Source: an uncultured Anaerolineae bacterium (GTDB lineage: Bacteria > Chloroflexota > Anaerolineae > J036 > Brachytrichaceae). Taken from it: 64,000 bases of DNA. The translations under genes and the position numbers were made by a program. The notes below the pieces were generated by a model. It was not told where the DNA came from. It saw nothing but the letters and a program-made list of their open reading frames with translations, and searched no databases. Positions 1 to 8,202 of this stretch are shown in pieces. The stretch lies in contig CALHLE010000026.1 in NCBI GenBank assembly GCA_938034415.1, forward strand, positions 1 through 64,000. Reading direction: 5' to 3'. The first letter of the stretch is position 1. Every line of letters begins with the position of its first letter.

Positions 1-279
1 GAATACTTCGTTCAACTCGAGAGGCAAGTGAACGGCGAGCAAGACCAGGGGGGCGGTCTGGTGATGCCAACCGGATTCAACGACCTTGATGCCATCATCG
101 GCGGCGGTTTGGCGCGCGGGGATTTGTTCGTCATCGCAGCCCGCCCCGGCGTAGGGAAGACCAGCTTGATGTTGAACATAGCGAACCACCTCGCTCGAAA
201 CCAACGCAAGAAGGTGGCCTTCTTCAGCATGGAGATGAGCAAAGAGCAAATTTTGCAGCGCATGCTCGCATCGAGCTGA
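1..279 (+). pseudogene. Replicative DNA helicase (DnaB) ATPase fragment, broken
   Basis: The reading frame is open from the left edge and stops after about 92 residues. It carries the start of the RecA-like DnaB domain: PTGFNDLD, a Walker A AARPGVGKTS, and FSMEMSKEQILQRML, which is the DnaB signature order. At the point where DnaB normally continues with Ala-Ser-Glu and a short Arg/Ile-Glu-Leu-Met stretch, this frame hits TGA at 277-279. A shifted frame reads RIELMRG across the same bases, as if a few bases had been lost. Nothing DnaB-like (Walker B, arginine finger) follows. I infer a truncated, inactive remnant. Whether an intact N-terminal half lies upstream cannot be seen. Confidence 0.6.
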
Positions 280-476
280 TGCGCGGCTCGCACGGGGTGG
301 GCCGATTTGTAGAACAGGGCCGACCACCCGTATGTGACTTGAACATCAACCATATACGAGGGGGCATCGTGCGGCGCTCCGGCGCCCGTAGCCGGTGCGA
401 TCCTCAACGCCGCGCCCAACGCGTCGCGATTGCGAAATCGGTGTGAACCTGCGCTGACCGTCGGCGCAGGGTGATG

Positions 477-506
477 TTACGCGTGCGCAGCCGGAATGGG
501 GATAAT
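477..506 (+). promoter_or_regulatory. Candidate promoter of the 547 gene
   Basis: TTACGC and GATAAT are separated by 18 bp, placing transcription start about 35 bases before the ATG at 547. The -35 match is weak. If real, it excludes the longer reading starting at 496. Confidence 0.3.
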
Positions 507-546
507 AGCGGGCGGACAATGCGCGCAGCGCGCGACGGAGACGCGC

Positions 547-867
547 ATGAATTTGTTGAGACGATTGTTTGGTGGCGCAGCCGACTTGGAGGCTGCCGCC
601 CGAGACTCAGACGCGTTGATCTACTACGTCAAAGGCCACAAGTGCGGCGCGATCACATTGGTGCGCATTGACCGGCGGAACGAGCTGAGCCGGGACGATG
701 ACGACAACTTCTTCGTGCGCAAGGTGGTCGTGGACAGCAAGTGCTATGGTCAGGTTGAGATCGAACTGCGCTTTGATTCCCAATACCACGAGATTAGCCG
801 AGAGATCAGGGGGGGCGTCTTCGTCACGCGCCAGGAATGGGAAGCGCAGCAAGCGGAAAAGCGCTGA
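547..867 (+). CDS. Conserved-looking hypothetical protein, 106 aa
   Basis: A small, soluble, acidic/basic mixed protein starting MNLLRRLFGG. I recognise no named family. The middle part alternates hydrophobic and charged residues (DALIYYVKGH, ITLVRIDRRNEL, VRKVVVDSK, VEIELRFDSQ), suggesting a small beta-rich fold, and the C-terminus is helical and charged. It contains two Cys residues (in KGHKCG and DSKCYG) with spacing that could bind metal, but no convincing zinc motif. The ATG at 547 is preferred over 496 because the extra N-terminus looks random and overlaps the possible promoter. It stands alone, with no neighbour suggesting its role. Confidence 0.6.
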   Translation: MNLLRRLFGGAADLEAAARDSDALIYYVKGHKCGAITLVRIDRRNELSRDDDDNFFVRKVVVDSKCYGQVEIELRFDSQYHEISREIRGGVFVTRQEWEAQQAEKR

Positions 868-937
868 CCTTGAGCCGCGCGCCGGCTTTTAACAATGTTA
901 AAGAAAACTTTTAAGCTTGCTGGATGCGCGAATATCA

Positions 938-965
938 TTGACAAGCCCAACGCACAACATAGAAT
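938..965 (+). promoter_or_regulatory. Promoter upstream of the ATP-grasp cluster
   Basis: A perfect TTGACA at 938-943 and TAGAAT at 960-965 are separated by 16 bp. Transcription would start near 972, about 26 bases before the ATG at 998, so this promoter could drive the whole co-directional cluster up to about 6.6 kb. Confidence 0.6.
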
Positions 966-997
966 CGCGCCATAAGGATTGATGAGTCCTGGCGCAT

Positions 998-2152
998 ATG
1001 GCAGCAAGTTCGCAGCAGGCAGAAGCAGAGATTGCGCTTGCAACTGCAAGCGGTACACCGAGCGGACACCGTGCAACGAGTAAGACGGCCGGCCCGGCGC
1101 TACGGTTCACTCCCGATGCGTGGCCGGCAGCCCGCAAGATGCGGGCCGAACGCACCTACCGGGTCGCGCTGCTCGTCAACCTGGCGCGCAACGCGCCGCC
1201 AATCCGCCGCAGCAACGTGCCTCCCGACATCTGGGCCGAACTGGACTCGGACAAAAATGTAGAGTCATACGCGCAGGCTCTGCGCCAGGCCGGCCATGAA
1301 GTGCTCATCCGCGAAGGTGATCCGTATCTTGCGGCCTGGCTCGACGAAGTCCGGCCCGATATTTGCTTCAACACGTGCGAGGGCTTCGGCGGTGACAGTC
1401 GCGAGGCGCAAGTGCCGGCGCTGCTGGAGATGATCGGCGCGCGCTATACCGGCCCGACGCCGCTTGCTGCGGCGATCACGCACGACAAGCCGACTACCAA
1501 GCGCATCTTGCACTACTATGGCCTGCCGACGCCGCACTTTCAGGTGTTTAATACGCCGGATGACCCGCTGCGTCACACGTTGCGCTTCCCTTTGTTCGTC
1601 AAGCCGGCGCATGAGGGCACCGGCATAGGCGTGCACAACGAGAGCGTGGCGTACAACGAGCGCCAACTGCGCGACCGCGTCGCCTGGACGATCGAGGCTT
1701 ATCAGCAGCCTGCGCTGGTCGAGACCTACATCGCCGGGCGCGACATCACCTGTGGCCTGGTAGGCAACGGCCACGACGTGCACTTCTTCCCGATTACCGA
1801 GGTGGATTTCAGCGGCTACCCCCCTGAACTGTTGCCGATCTACGGCTCGGTGCAAAAGGTCGAGCTAGACCATCTCTATCGAAACAAGTGCCCGGCACCG
1901 CTTGGCGAGGCGCTGACCCGCAAAATCCAGCGGCTGACGCACCAGACCTTCCTCGTCACCGGTTGTCGCGACTTTGCGCGCGTGGACTTCCGCGTGGACG
2001 AGCGAAACCGGCCGTTCATCCTTGAAATCAACGCGCTGCCCGGCATCGCCCCACGCAGCGACTTGACGCTGATGGCTGAAGCGGAGGGCTGGACGCACGG
2101 CGACTTGGTTCGGGCGGTGCTGGATGCAGGTTTGAAGCGGTATGGCATGTGA
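998..2152 (+). CDS. ATP-grasp ligase, D-Ala-D-Ala ligase-like (first of three)
   Basis: A 384-residue carboxylate-amine ligase of the ATP-grasp superfamily. An NTCEG motif near residue 125, the nucleotide-binding loop KPAHEGTGIGV near 202, and the metal/ATP site CRDFARVDFR (about 323) followed by EINALPG (about 345) follow the order seen in D-alanine-D-alanine ligase. Of the three ligases in this cluster it is the closest to Ddl. The first 47 residues are Ala/Ser/Thr-rich and unlike the family; an alternative ATG at 1139 would begin directly at the fold. I kept 998 because the promoter at 938-965 fits it. The substrate is unknown. The surrounding ligases and acetyltransferases suggest a dedicated peptide- or amide-forming pathway and not peptidoglycan synthesis. 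Confidence 0.8.
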   Translation: MAASSQQAEAEIALATASGTPSGHRATSKTAGPALRFTPDAWPAARKMRAERTYRVALLVNLARNAPPIRRSNVPPDIWAELDSDKNVESYAQALRQAGHEVLIREGDPYLAAWLDEVRPDICFNTCEGFGGDSREAQVPALLEMIGARYTGPTPLAAAITHDKPTTKRILHYYGLPTPHFQVFNTPDDPLRHTLRFPLFVKPAHEGTGIGVHNESVAYNERQLRDRVAWTIEAYQQPALVETYIAGRDITCGLVGNGHDVHFFPITEVDFSGYPPELLPIYGSVQKVELDHLYRNKCPAPLGEALTRKIQRLTHQTFLVTGCRDFARVDFRVDERNRPFILEINALPGIAPRSDLTLMAEAEGWTHGDLVRAVLDAGLKRYGM

Positions 2153-2198
2153 CGCGCGCGGATGCGAGCGACGCGCGATAGCCGGCCCCTAGGCACCG

Positions 2199-3221
2199 AT
2201 GACCCCTCCGCTGCTTCTCCTCTACGGACTTGACGAAGCCAGTCGCGACTTCGAGATTGCGTCCACGCTGGCGTTGATCAAAGCTGTGACGGAAGCGCTT
2301 TTGTCGCGCGGTTGGCGCGCGCTTCCCCTACAAGTTGCTCATGACCTGATCGCACTGCTCCGACCGTTCGACCCCGGCGAGTGGCTGATCTTCAACCTGT
2401 GCGAGGGCGCGCCGGCGCAGGAGTTCTACTACGCTCGCGTCACCCGCGCGTTAGCGGAGCTGGGCTACACCTTCACCGGCTCGGACGCCTGGGCGCTGGA
2501 TGAGACGCAATACAAGTGGCGCATGAAAGCGCTCCTGGATGCACATGGCGTGCCGACGCCGACTTGGGCGGTCGTCGAACGCGCGGAGGACTTAGCTTTC
2601 GACATCTTCCCCGCCATTGTCAAACCGGCTGCCGAACATTGCTCCTACGGCATCACGCGCGACTCGGTGGTGATGAACGCCGATGAGGCGCGCGCGCAGG
2701 TTGCCCGCATCGTTGCCGAGTTTCGCCAGCCGGCGCTCATCGAGGCGTTCTTGGATAGCCCCGAGTACAACGTGTCGCTGTGGGGCGGCAACGACAACGA
2801 TGATGTAAGCGTGCTCGGCATCAGCACGATGACCTACGACGCCTTCGATGACATCCGAGACCGACTCTGCACGTTCGATGCGAAGTGGAATCCGGAGTCG
2901 GAAGCCTACCGGCGCATCCCGGCCATCTGCCCGGCGCCGGTTTCTCCGGCGCTGCGGGCGAAGATCGAAGCGGTTGCAATCGCTGCCTATCGCGCGACCG
3001 GCTGCCGCGACTACGGTCGGGTTGACTTGCGATTGTGGGGGGAGCAGCCGATGGTCCTCGACGTGAACGCCAACTGCGACGTGAGCCCGGATGGCGGCTT
3101 CGCCAACGCCGCGCGCGCCGCCGGCCTGGACTACGCCGACATGCTCGAGCACATCATCAGGCTGGCCATGCGTCGCATGCCGGCCTGTAATTCCCATGCC
3201 GTGATGGAGGCAGCGCGATGA
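2199..3221 (+). CDS. ATP-grasp ligase, D-Ala-D-Ala ligase-like (second of three)
   Basis: A 340-residue ATP-grasp protein with NLCEG near residue 66, the loop KPAAEHCSYGI near 142 and CRDYGRVDLR near 269. The final Ddl motif, usually Glu-x-Asn-x-x-Pro-Gly, is replaced by DVNANCDVSPDGGF. The third ligase (3753-4841) shares this Asp-x-Asn...Pro-Asp-Gly-Gly-Phe ending and the His-Cys-Ser loop, so these two form a subfamily apart from the first. The catalytic Asn/Asp metal ligands are kept, so it is probably active. Its stop overlaps the start of the acetyltransferase at 3218, implying translational coupling. The substrate cannot be read from the sequence. Confidence 0.8.
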   Translation: MTPPLLLLYGLDEASRDFEIASTLALIKAVTEALLSRGWRALPLQVAHDLIALLRPFDPGEWLIFNLCEGAPAQEFYYARVTRALAELGYTFTGSDAWALDETQYKWRMKALLDAHGVPTPTWAVVERAEDLAFDIFPAIVKPAAEHCSYGITRDSVVMNADEARAQVARIVAEFRQPALIEAFLDSPEYNVSLWGGNDNDDVSVLGISTMTYDAFDDIRDRLCTFDAKWNPESEAYRRIPAICPAPVSPALRAKIEAVAIAAYRATGCRDYGRVDLRLWGEQPMVLDVNANCDVSPDGGFANAARAAGLDYADMLEHIIRLAMRRMPACNSHAVMEAAR

Positions 3222-3739
3222 TGCGCGCATCGCATGCGACTGCCGGCGCACCGACGCCGGTGCAGTTCGAGGTGCGTCCTTCCAATTTCGATGACCGGCA
3301 GGCCATCTACGACGTCCTGATGCGCTCGGAGGTCTTTGGTCGCGCGGACGCTGAGTGTGTGGACGCGATGTTTCTCGAAACCTGGCAGTCTCCGCCGCGC
3401 GAGGATAGCTATCGCTGGCTGTCATGCTGGCACGACGGGCGCATGATTGGCTTTGCCTGCTACGGGCCGGAATCGCTCACCGATCGCACCTGGGATTTGT
3501 TCTGGATTTGCGTGTCGTCGGAGGCGCGGGGCAGAGGGGCCGGCCAGGCCTTGATAGCTGCGGCCGAATCCCAAGCGCGCCAAGCCGGCGGACGGTTGAT
3601 GGTGATCTACACCTCGTCCACACCGAAGTATGCGCCGGCGCGCCGTTTGTATGAACGCGCCGGATTTGCCCGCGTCGCCGTCGTGCCCGATTACTACGCC
3701 GAAGGCGACGATTTGAACATTTACTGGAAGCGTTTATAG
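3218..3739 (+). CDS. GNAT-family N-acetyltransferase
   Basis: A 173-residue GCN5-related acetyltransferase. The acetyl-CoA-binding motif appears as SSEARGRGAGQALIAAAE (about residues 93-110), followed by the C-terminal YAPARRLYERAGFARVAVVPDYY, where Tyr is the usual general acid position. The fold is complete and family-length. The ATG overlaps the stop of the preceding ATP-grasp gene by 4 bases, and the next ATP-grasp gene follows 13 bases later, so it is locked into the same transcript. It most likely acetylates the substrate or product of the ligases, which is an inference from position. Confidence 0.85.
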   Translation: MMRASHATAGAPTPVQFEVRPSNFDDRQAIYDVLMRSEVFGRADAECVDAMFLETWQSPPREDSYRWLSCWHDGRMIGFACYGPESLTDRTWDLFWICVSSEARGRGAGQALIAAAESQARQAGGRLMVIYTSSTPKYAPARRLYERAGFARVAVVPDYYAEGDDLNIYWKRL

Positions 3740-3752
3740 GGAGAAGGAGCGT

Positions 3753-4841
3753 ATGTCAAAAGACAAAGCGCGCGTGCCGGTCATCGTGCTCTACAACATC
3801 TACCGGAGCTGGTCGCCGCAGGATAGGGCGGAGGCCGACCGCCTGACCCAAATCATGGTGGACGGCCTGCGCGAGCTGGGCCACAGGGTGGCCGTCGCTG
3901 AGTTCTGGAAGGATGTGCGGCCGGCGCTGCGCCCCTACGACCCAGCGGAGTGGATCGTCTTCAACTGGTGCGAAGGCGTTGAGGACGAGATCGGCGGAGA
4001 CGCGCGTGTGTGCGCCGACATGGAGGCGATGGGCTTCACCTACACCGGCAACTCGCCCTACACGCTCCGGCTCTCGGTGGAGAAGGGGCGCGTCAAGAAG
4101 ATGTTGCAGCGTTGGAAGATCCCGACGCCCGACGGGCGCGAGTTCAAGCATCCGGATGAAGTGACGCCGTCCAACTGGGATGCAGCTAACTTCCCGGCGA
4201 TCGTCAAGCCGGTCAGCTCGCATTGTTCGGTGGCCGTCACGCGGGATGCGGTGGTGCACGACCTGGAATCGCTGCGTCGGCGGGTGGCCTACGTGCTGGA
4301 GACGGTGAAAGAGCCGGCCCTGGCCGAGCGGTTCATCGCCGGGCGCGAGATCAACGTGGCCATCTGGGGCAACGGCCGCCCGCGCGTGCTGCCGCTGCGT
4401 GAGATTGACTTCTCGCGCGTGGCTGACCCGTTCCACCGCATGGTGACATGGGATAGCAAGTGGGTGCCTGATAGCCCGGAGTGGAACAGCATGCCGGTCA
4501 TCACGCAGCCGAGCGTGTCCGATGTGTTGCGCGCGCGCGTCGAGAAAATCGCCTTGGACACGTATCGCGCCTTCGACTGCCGCGACTATGCCCGGGTGGA
4601 TTTGCGCATTGACGCCAACGAGCAGCCGTATGTGGTGGATGTGAACCCGAACCCCGACATTTGCCCGGATGGCGGCTTCGCCGGCGCGTGTTACGCCGCC
4701 GGCTACACCTACGCCGAGGCCGTGAGTCATATCATCTCGATGGCGGTGGCGCGGCGCAACCGGCGTCAGGCGTTGTTCAGCACGCTGGCGCGGCTGGGTC
4801 GGTCGGAACGGCGCCGCGTAGCCGTGCCGGAGCCGGCATGA
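3753..4841 (+). CDS. ATP-grasp ligase, D-Ala-D-Ala ligase-like (third of three)
   Basis: A 362-residue ATP-grasp enzyme. NWCEG is near residue 71, KPVSSHCSVAV near 152, CRDYARVDLR near 276 and DVNPNPDICPDGGF near 296. It is the sister of the second ligase, sharing the altered C-terminal metal motif and the sequence PYDPAEWIVFNWCEG, which mirrors PFDPGEWLIFNLCEG. A strong ribosome-binding site (GGAGAAGGAG) precedes the ATG. The last 25 residues are Arg-rich and outside the fold. Two sister ligases plus one more Ddl-like member in one operon suggest successive condensations on one scaffold, which is inference. Confidence 0.8.
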   Translation: MSKDKARVPVIVLYNIYRSWSPQDRAEADRLTQIMVDGLRELGHRVAVAEFWKDVRPALRPYDPAEWIVFNWCEGVEDEIGGDARVCADMEAMGFTYTGNSPYTLRLSVEKGRVKKMLQRWKIPTPDGREFKHPDEVTPSNWDAANFPAIVKPVSSHCSVAVTRDAVVHDLESLRRRVAYVLETVKEPALAERFIAGREINVAIWGNGRPRVLPLREIDFSRVADPFHRMVTWDSKWVPDSPEWNSMPVITQPSVSDVLRARVEKIALDTYRAFDCRDYARVDLRIDANEQPYVVDVNPNPDICPDGGFAGACYAAGYTYAEAVSHIISMAVARRNRRQALFSTLARLGRSERRRVAVPEPA

Positions 4842-4875
4842 GGCTACATCGCGACGCCGCAATAGAATTTGCCGC

Positions 4876-5352
4876 ATGGCGCGCGAGGTGTTCTTTGCAA
4901 AAGCTGCCGACGATGGTGCGATTGAGGCCGCGATAAACTTCGATGAAGCGACATTCGGCGTTGCCGAACGCGGCGTCTCGCCCTGGACGATTGCGATCAG
5001 CGACGGGCAAAAAGACCTGGGCCGGCTGGTCGGCTTCGAGGGCACAGGGCAGACCATCATCGGCATGCATCAACTCAAACCCGATCCTTCGGCAAAGCGC
5101 GGGTTGGAAATCACCGTCTTTCGCGTCAGCGAAGCCCTGCGCGCTACAGGTCTGGACGCCGCGTTGTTTGGCGCATTCGAGCGCTGGCTGTTGAGACGCG
5201 GCTGGCGGGGGAACGTGATCAAGCGCATGAAATTCACCGACCCGCAGTTGGTCGTGCCCATTCGCGAGTTCTGGGTTAAGCGCCTGGGCTTCGAGTTGAT
5301 CCTGGCCGAAGACGGTAAGTGGGACGAGCACGTGGTGAAGCGCTGGCGCTGA
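4876..5352 (+). CDS. Divergent GNAT-like acetyltransferase
   Basis: A 158-residue protein that I place in the GNAT fold with reservations. The stretch EALRATGLDAALFGAFERWL has the shape of the acetyl-CoA loop and following helix, and IREFWVKRLGFELI resembles the terminal beta-hairpin Phe-Tyr-x-x-x-Gly-Phe-Glu of the family. The strict Arg/Gln-x-x-Gly-x-Gly/Ala signature is imperfect (RATGLDA), so cofactor use is uncertain. It follows the third ATP-grasp gene by 34 bases on the same strand and is probably part of the same pathway. Confidence 0.55.
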   Translation: MAREVFFAKAADDGAIEAAINFDEATFGVAERGVSPWTIAISDGQKDLGRLVGFEGTGQTIIGMHQLKPDPSAKRGLEITVFRVSEALRATGLDAALFGAFERWLLRRGWRGNVIKRMKFTDPQLVVPIREFWVKRLGFELILAEDGKWDEHVVKRWR

Positions 5353-5445
5353 TTGCGCCGGCGACGCAGGCCGAGCGATGCCGCGCGCATCGCATGCGGC
5401 GCCTGCTCCGCCAATACGTTGGTCAGCCTACATACAATTCGCCGC

Positions 5446-6582
5446 ATGAACTTCGAGACTCTCGCCATCCACGCCGGCCAGCCGCCCGATCCAGCCTATG
5501 GCGCGGTGATGACGCCGATTTATCAGACCTCGACCTACGCGCAGAAGAAGATGGGCGAGGCGGCTTACGATTACGCGCGAACCGCCAACCCCACCCGCAC
5601 TGCGCTGCAGGACTGCATCGCCGCGCTGGAAGGCGGCAAGTATGGCTTGGCGTTTGCTTCCGGCATGGCGGCGATTGACTGCGTGATCCGGCTGCTCAAG
5701 CCCGGCGATCACGTGCTGGTCAGCAACGACGTGTATGGCGGTACCTATCGCATCTTTAAGCGCGTCTATGAGGATTACGGCGTGCAAGCCTCATTTGTCG
5801 AGATGAGCGATCTGGACGCCGTGCGCGCCGCCGTTCAGCCCAATACGCGCATGATCTGGATCGAGACGCCGTCCAATCCGCTGCTCAAGGTGGCCGACAT
5901 CGCCGCGATTGCCCGTTTGCGCGACGCCGTCCAGGCCGCGCCGCAAATCGTCGTGGACAACACCTTTGCCTCGCCATATGCGCAGCAGCCGCTCCAGCTC
6001 GGCGCAGACATTGTGGTGCACAGCGCGACCAAGTATCTGGGCGGACACAGCGACGTGGTGAATGGCCTGGTTGCCTTGAACGACGACGCCACGTTTGCGC
6101 GATTGAAATTCTTGCAAAACGCCGTTGGGGCGGTGCCTGGGCCGTTCGATTGTTTCCTCGTCCTGCGCGGCATCAAGACCCTGCACGTGCGGATGGAGCG
6201 CCACAGCGCCAACGCGATGGCCGTCGCGGCCTGGCTCGAATCACATCCGCGAGTGGAGCGCGTGATCTACCCCGGCTTGCCCTCGCATCCGCAGCACGCG
6301 ATCGCCCGGCGGCAGATGCGTGCGTTTGGCGGCATGATCTCGTTCATCGTGAAAGGTGGGCCGGAGGAAGCGCGCCGCGTCGCCGAGGGGACGAAGCTGT
6401 TTGCGCTGGCCGAATCGCTGGGCGGCGTCGAGTCGCTGATCGAAGTGCCGGCGGCGATGACGCATATGAGCGTTGCCAACTCGCCCCTCGAAGTCAGCCC
6501 GGCGCTCATCCGCCTTTCCGTCGGCATCGAACATGTGGACGATTTGATCGCCGATCTGAAGCAGGCGCTTGAAGCGCGCTGA
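5446..6582 (+). CDS. Cystathionine gamma-synthase/lyase family PLP enzyme
   Basis: A 378-residue Cys/Met-metabolism PLP-dependent enzyme. Landmarks in order: the N-terminal FETLAIHAGQ, PIYQTSTYAQ, the substrate-phosphate region YDYARTANPTR, FASGMAAID, DNTFASPYAQQP, and the PLP lysine (about residue 196) in SATKYLGGHSD. The length is normal for the family. The sequence alone does not separate synthase (homoserine ester plus cysteine) from gamma-lyase. The ATG at 5446 starts at the conserved N-terminus; the upstream in-frame codons look random. It lies 93 bases after the ATP-grasp/GNAT genes on the same strand and may supply sulfur amino acids to that pathway, or may simply be adjacent. Confidence 0.9.
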   Translation: MNFETLAIHAGQPPDPAYGAVMTPIYQTSTYAQKKMGEAAYDYARTANPTRTALQDCIAALEGGKYGLAFASGMAAIDCVIRLLKPGDHVLVSNDVYGGTYRIFKRVYEDYGVQASFVEMSDLDAVRAAVQPNTRMIWIETPSNPLLKVADIAAIARLRDAVQAAPQIVVDNTFASPYAQQPLQLGADIVVHSATKYLGGHSDVVNGLVALNDDATFARLKFLQNAVGAVPGPFDCFLVLRGIKTLHVRMERHSANAMAVAAWLESHPRVERVIYPGLPSHPQHAIARRQMRAFGGMISFIVKGGPEEARRVAEGTKLFALAESLGGVESLIEVPAAMTHMSVANSPLEVSPALIRLSVGIEHVDDLIADLKQALEAR

Positions 6583-6594
6583 CCAAGGCCCACT

Positions 6595-6612
6595 GCGCGA
6601 TGTTTATCGCGC
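6595..6612. terminator. Hairpin between convergent genes
   Basis: Perfect 7-bp stem GCGCGAT/ATCGCGC with loop GTTT, lying between the stop codons of the converging PLP-enzyme and murJ genes and overlapping the murJ stop. It is short with no long T-run, so its strength as a terminator is uncertain. Confidence 0.35.
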
Positions 6613-8202
6613 GAACCGCCTGCGCGCCATCCCTGCCGCGAACAGCGCCTCTTCGCTGCGCAACATCAGGGCGACGCCGAAGTAGGCTGCTGCGCCGATG
6701 ACGATCGCGGCGATTGTGGCCGGCGCGCTATTGCCGGCGAGTTGCATCCATCCCCATAGGGCGATCCCCATGGCCAGCGCCGCGAGCCCGCTCTTGGCCA
6801 ACGCGACCCACGTCGAGCGCGGCCGTATGCGCCTTTCGCGGCGGACGAGCAGCGCATATAGGATGAGCGTTTCCAGGATCGTGGCGATCGCATTGGCCAG
6901 CGCCAGCCCGCCGAACGGCAGCCGGCCGGCGCGGTCGAACATCTGATATAGCCCTATGCTCAGCAGGATGTTCAGGGCGACGCTGAACACGGCCAGCATC
7001 GCCGGCCGCGCGCTGTCCTTCAGCGCGTAAAACGCCCGCGTGATCAGCTCGAGTGCCGCATGAGCCGGCAGGCCGATCGCCAGCAGCGCCAGCGCAAACG
7101 CTACCCATTCGGTCGAGCGCGCGTCGAACGCGCCCCGCTCGAACAGCAAGCGGATCAGCGGTTGGCCGAGGATGATCAGCCCAACTGCCGCCGGCAGGCT
7201 AAGCGCGATGACGGCGTTGATCGCGCGGGTGAACGACGCTGCGAACAATGCGCCCTCACCCCGCGCCGCGTGCGCGCTGATCGCCGGGAACAGCGCTGTG
7301 CCGACGGCTTGGCCGATCACAGCGATGGGCAAAACCAGGATGGCAAATGCATTGTTAAACGCCGACACGCCGCCGGAGATGCCCGAGGCCAGCGTGGTGT
7401 TCACCAAGCTGTTGAGCTGCACTGCCCCTAGCCCCAACATGCGCGGCGGCATCAGCGCCAAGATTTGGCGCAGGTCGCTGCGTATCGCGTGATCTACGCG
7501 CTGCGCGCCATGCGCATGGGCAGCGGAAGACGAAAGTCGCATGACCGAGCGCAGCGACGGCAACTGCACGCCCATATGCATCAGCGCGCCGAGCACCACG
7601 CCCACGGCCAGTCCATATACCCCCAGGCCGCTCAGCACGGTGGCGCCCAGGATCATGCCGAGCTGGTACATGCTGGGAGCAATCGCCGGCGCAAGGAAGG
7701 CGTCGTTCGATTGCAGCACGCCCATCAGCAGGCCGCTGACGCCGAAGATCACGGTCGCAAGCAACATGATGCGCATGAGCGATGCGGTGAGCGCCACCTG
7801 CGCGGGGCCGAATTGGCGCGCGACGACGTGCTGGATCAGCGCCGGTGCGGATGCGGCGGCCATGATCGCCAGCGCGCTCAGCACACCGAACACGATCTGC
7901 GCAACTGCGCGCGCCAGCCGCCAGGCAATATCGGTTTCGCCCCGGCTCAGCCGCCCCACGTAGACCGGGATGAACGCCGAAGCCAGCGCCCCGCCGGCCA
8001 GCACGTTGAACATCAGATCCGGGATGACGAACGCGGCGCGGAAGGCGTCTTGCTCGGCGCCGGCGCCGAAGCGCGCGTTGATCAGCAAGCGCGCGACGAA
8101 GCCGGCGATGTTGCTGAGCACATAGAACCCGCCGACGATGGCAGCGGATCGGGCGAGGGAGCGGCGCGACATCGGGCGACGAAGGGCATGATCACCAGTC
8201 AT
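6604..8202 (-). CDS. murJ: Lipid II flippase MurJ (MviN family)
   Basis: A 532-residue, very hydrophobic protein with about 14 predicted membrane segments, the number expected for MurJ of the MOP exporter superfamily. The N-terminus (FYVLSNIAGFVARLLINARFGAG with the following DAFRAAFVIPD) and the GGALASAFIPVY segment are typical MviN features. It would flip the lipid-linked peptidoglycan precursor across the cytoplasmic membrane. Its start lies inside the last codons of mfd (11-base overlap), so the two are likely cotranscribed. No peptidoglycan synthesis genes are adjacent. Confidence 0.92.
   Translation of the reverse strand: MTGDHALRRPMSRRSLARSAAIVGGFYVLSNIAGFVARLLINARFGAGAEQDAFRAAFVIPDLMFNVLAGGALASAFIPVYVGRLSRGETDIAWRLARAVAQIVFGVLSALAIMAAASAPALIQHVVARQFGPAQVALTASLMRIMLLATVIFGVSGLLMGVLQSNDAFLAPAIAPSMYQLGMILGATVLSGLGVYGLAVGVVLGALMHMGVQLPSLRSVMRLSSSAAHAHGAQRVDHAIRSDLRQILALMPPRMLGLGAVQLNSLVNTTLASGISGGVSAFNNAFAILVLPIAVIGQAVGTALFPAISAHAARGEGALFAASFTRAINAVIALSLPAAVGLIILGQPLIRLLFERGAFDARSTEWVAFALALLAIGLPAHAALELITRAFYALKDSARPAMLAVFSVALNILLSIGLYQMFDRAGRLPFGGLALANAIATILETLILYALLVRRERRIRPRSTWVALAKSGLAALAMGIALWGWMQLAGNSAPATIAAIVIGAAAYFGVALMLRSEEALFAAGMARRRFAR

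Noticed and set aside
1-279. Assignment of the left-edge fragment to RadA or a circadian KaiC-like ATPase
   Set aside because: The order TGFNDLD, AARPGVGKT and FSMEMSKEQ is that of DnaB; RadA has a different Walker A surrounding and a zinc finger.
3756-5066. A 436-codon minus-strand frame opposite the third ATP-grasp gene
   Set aside because: Low-complexity Arg/His/Val content and complete antisense overlap with recognisable genes.
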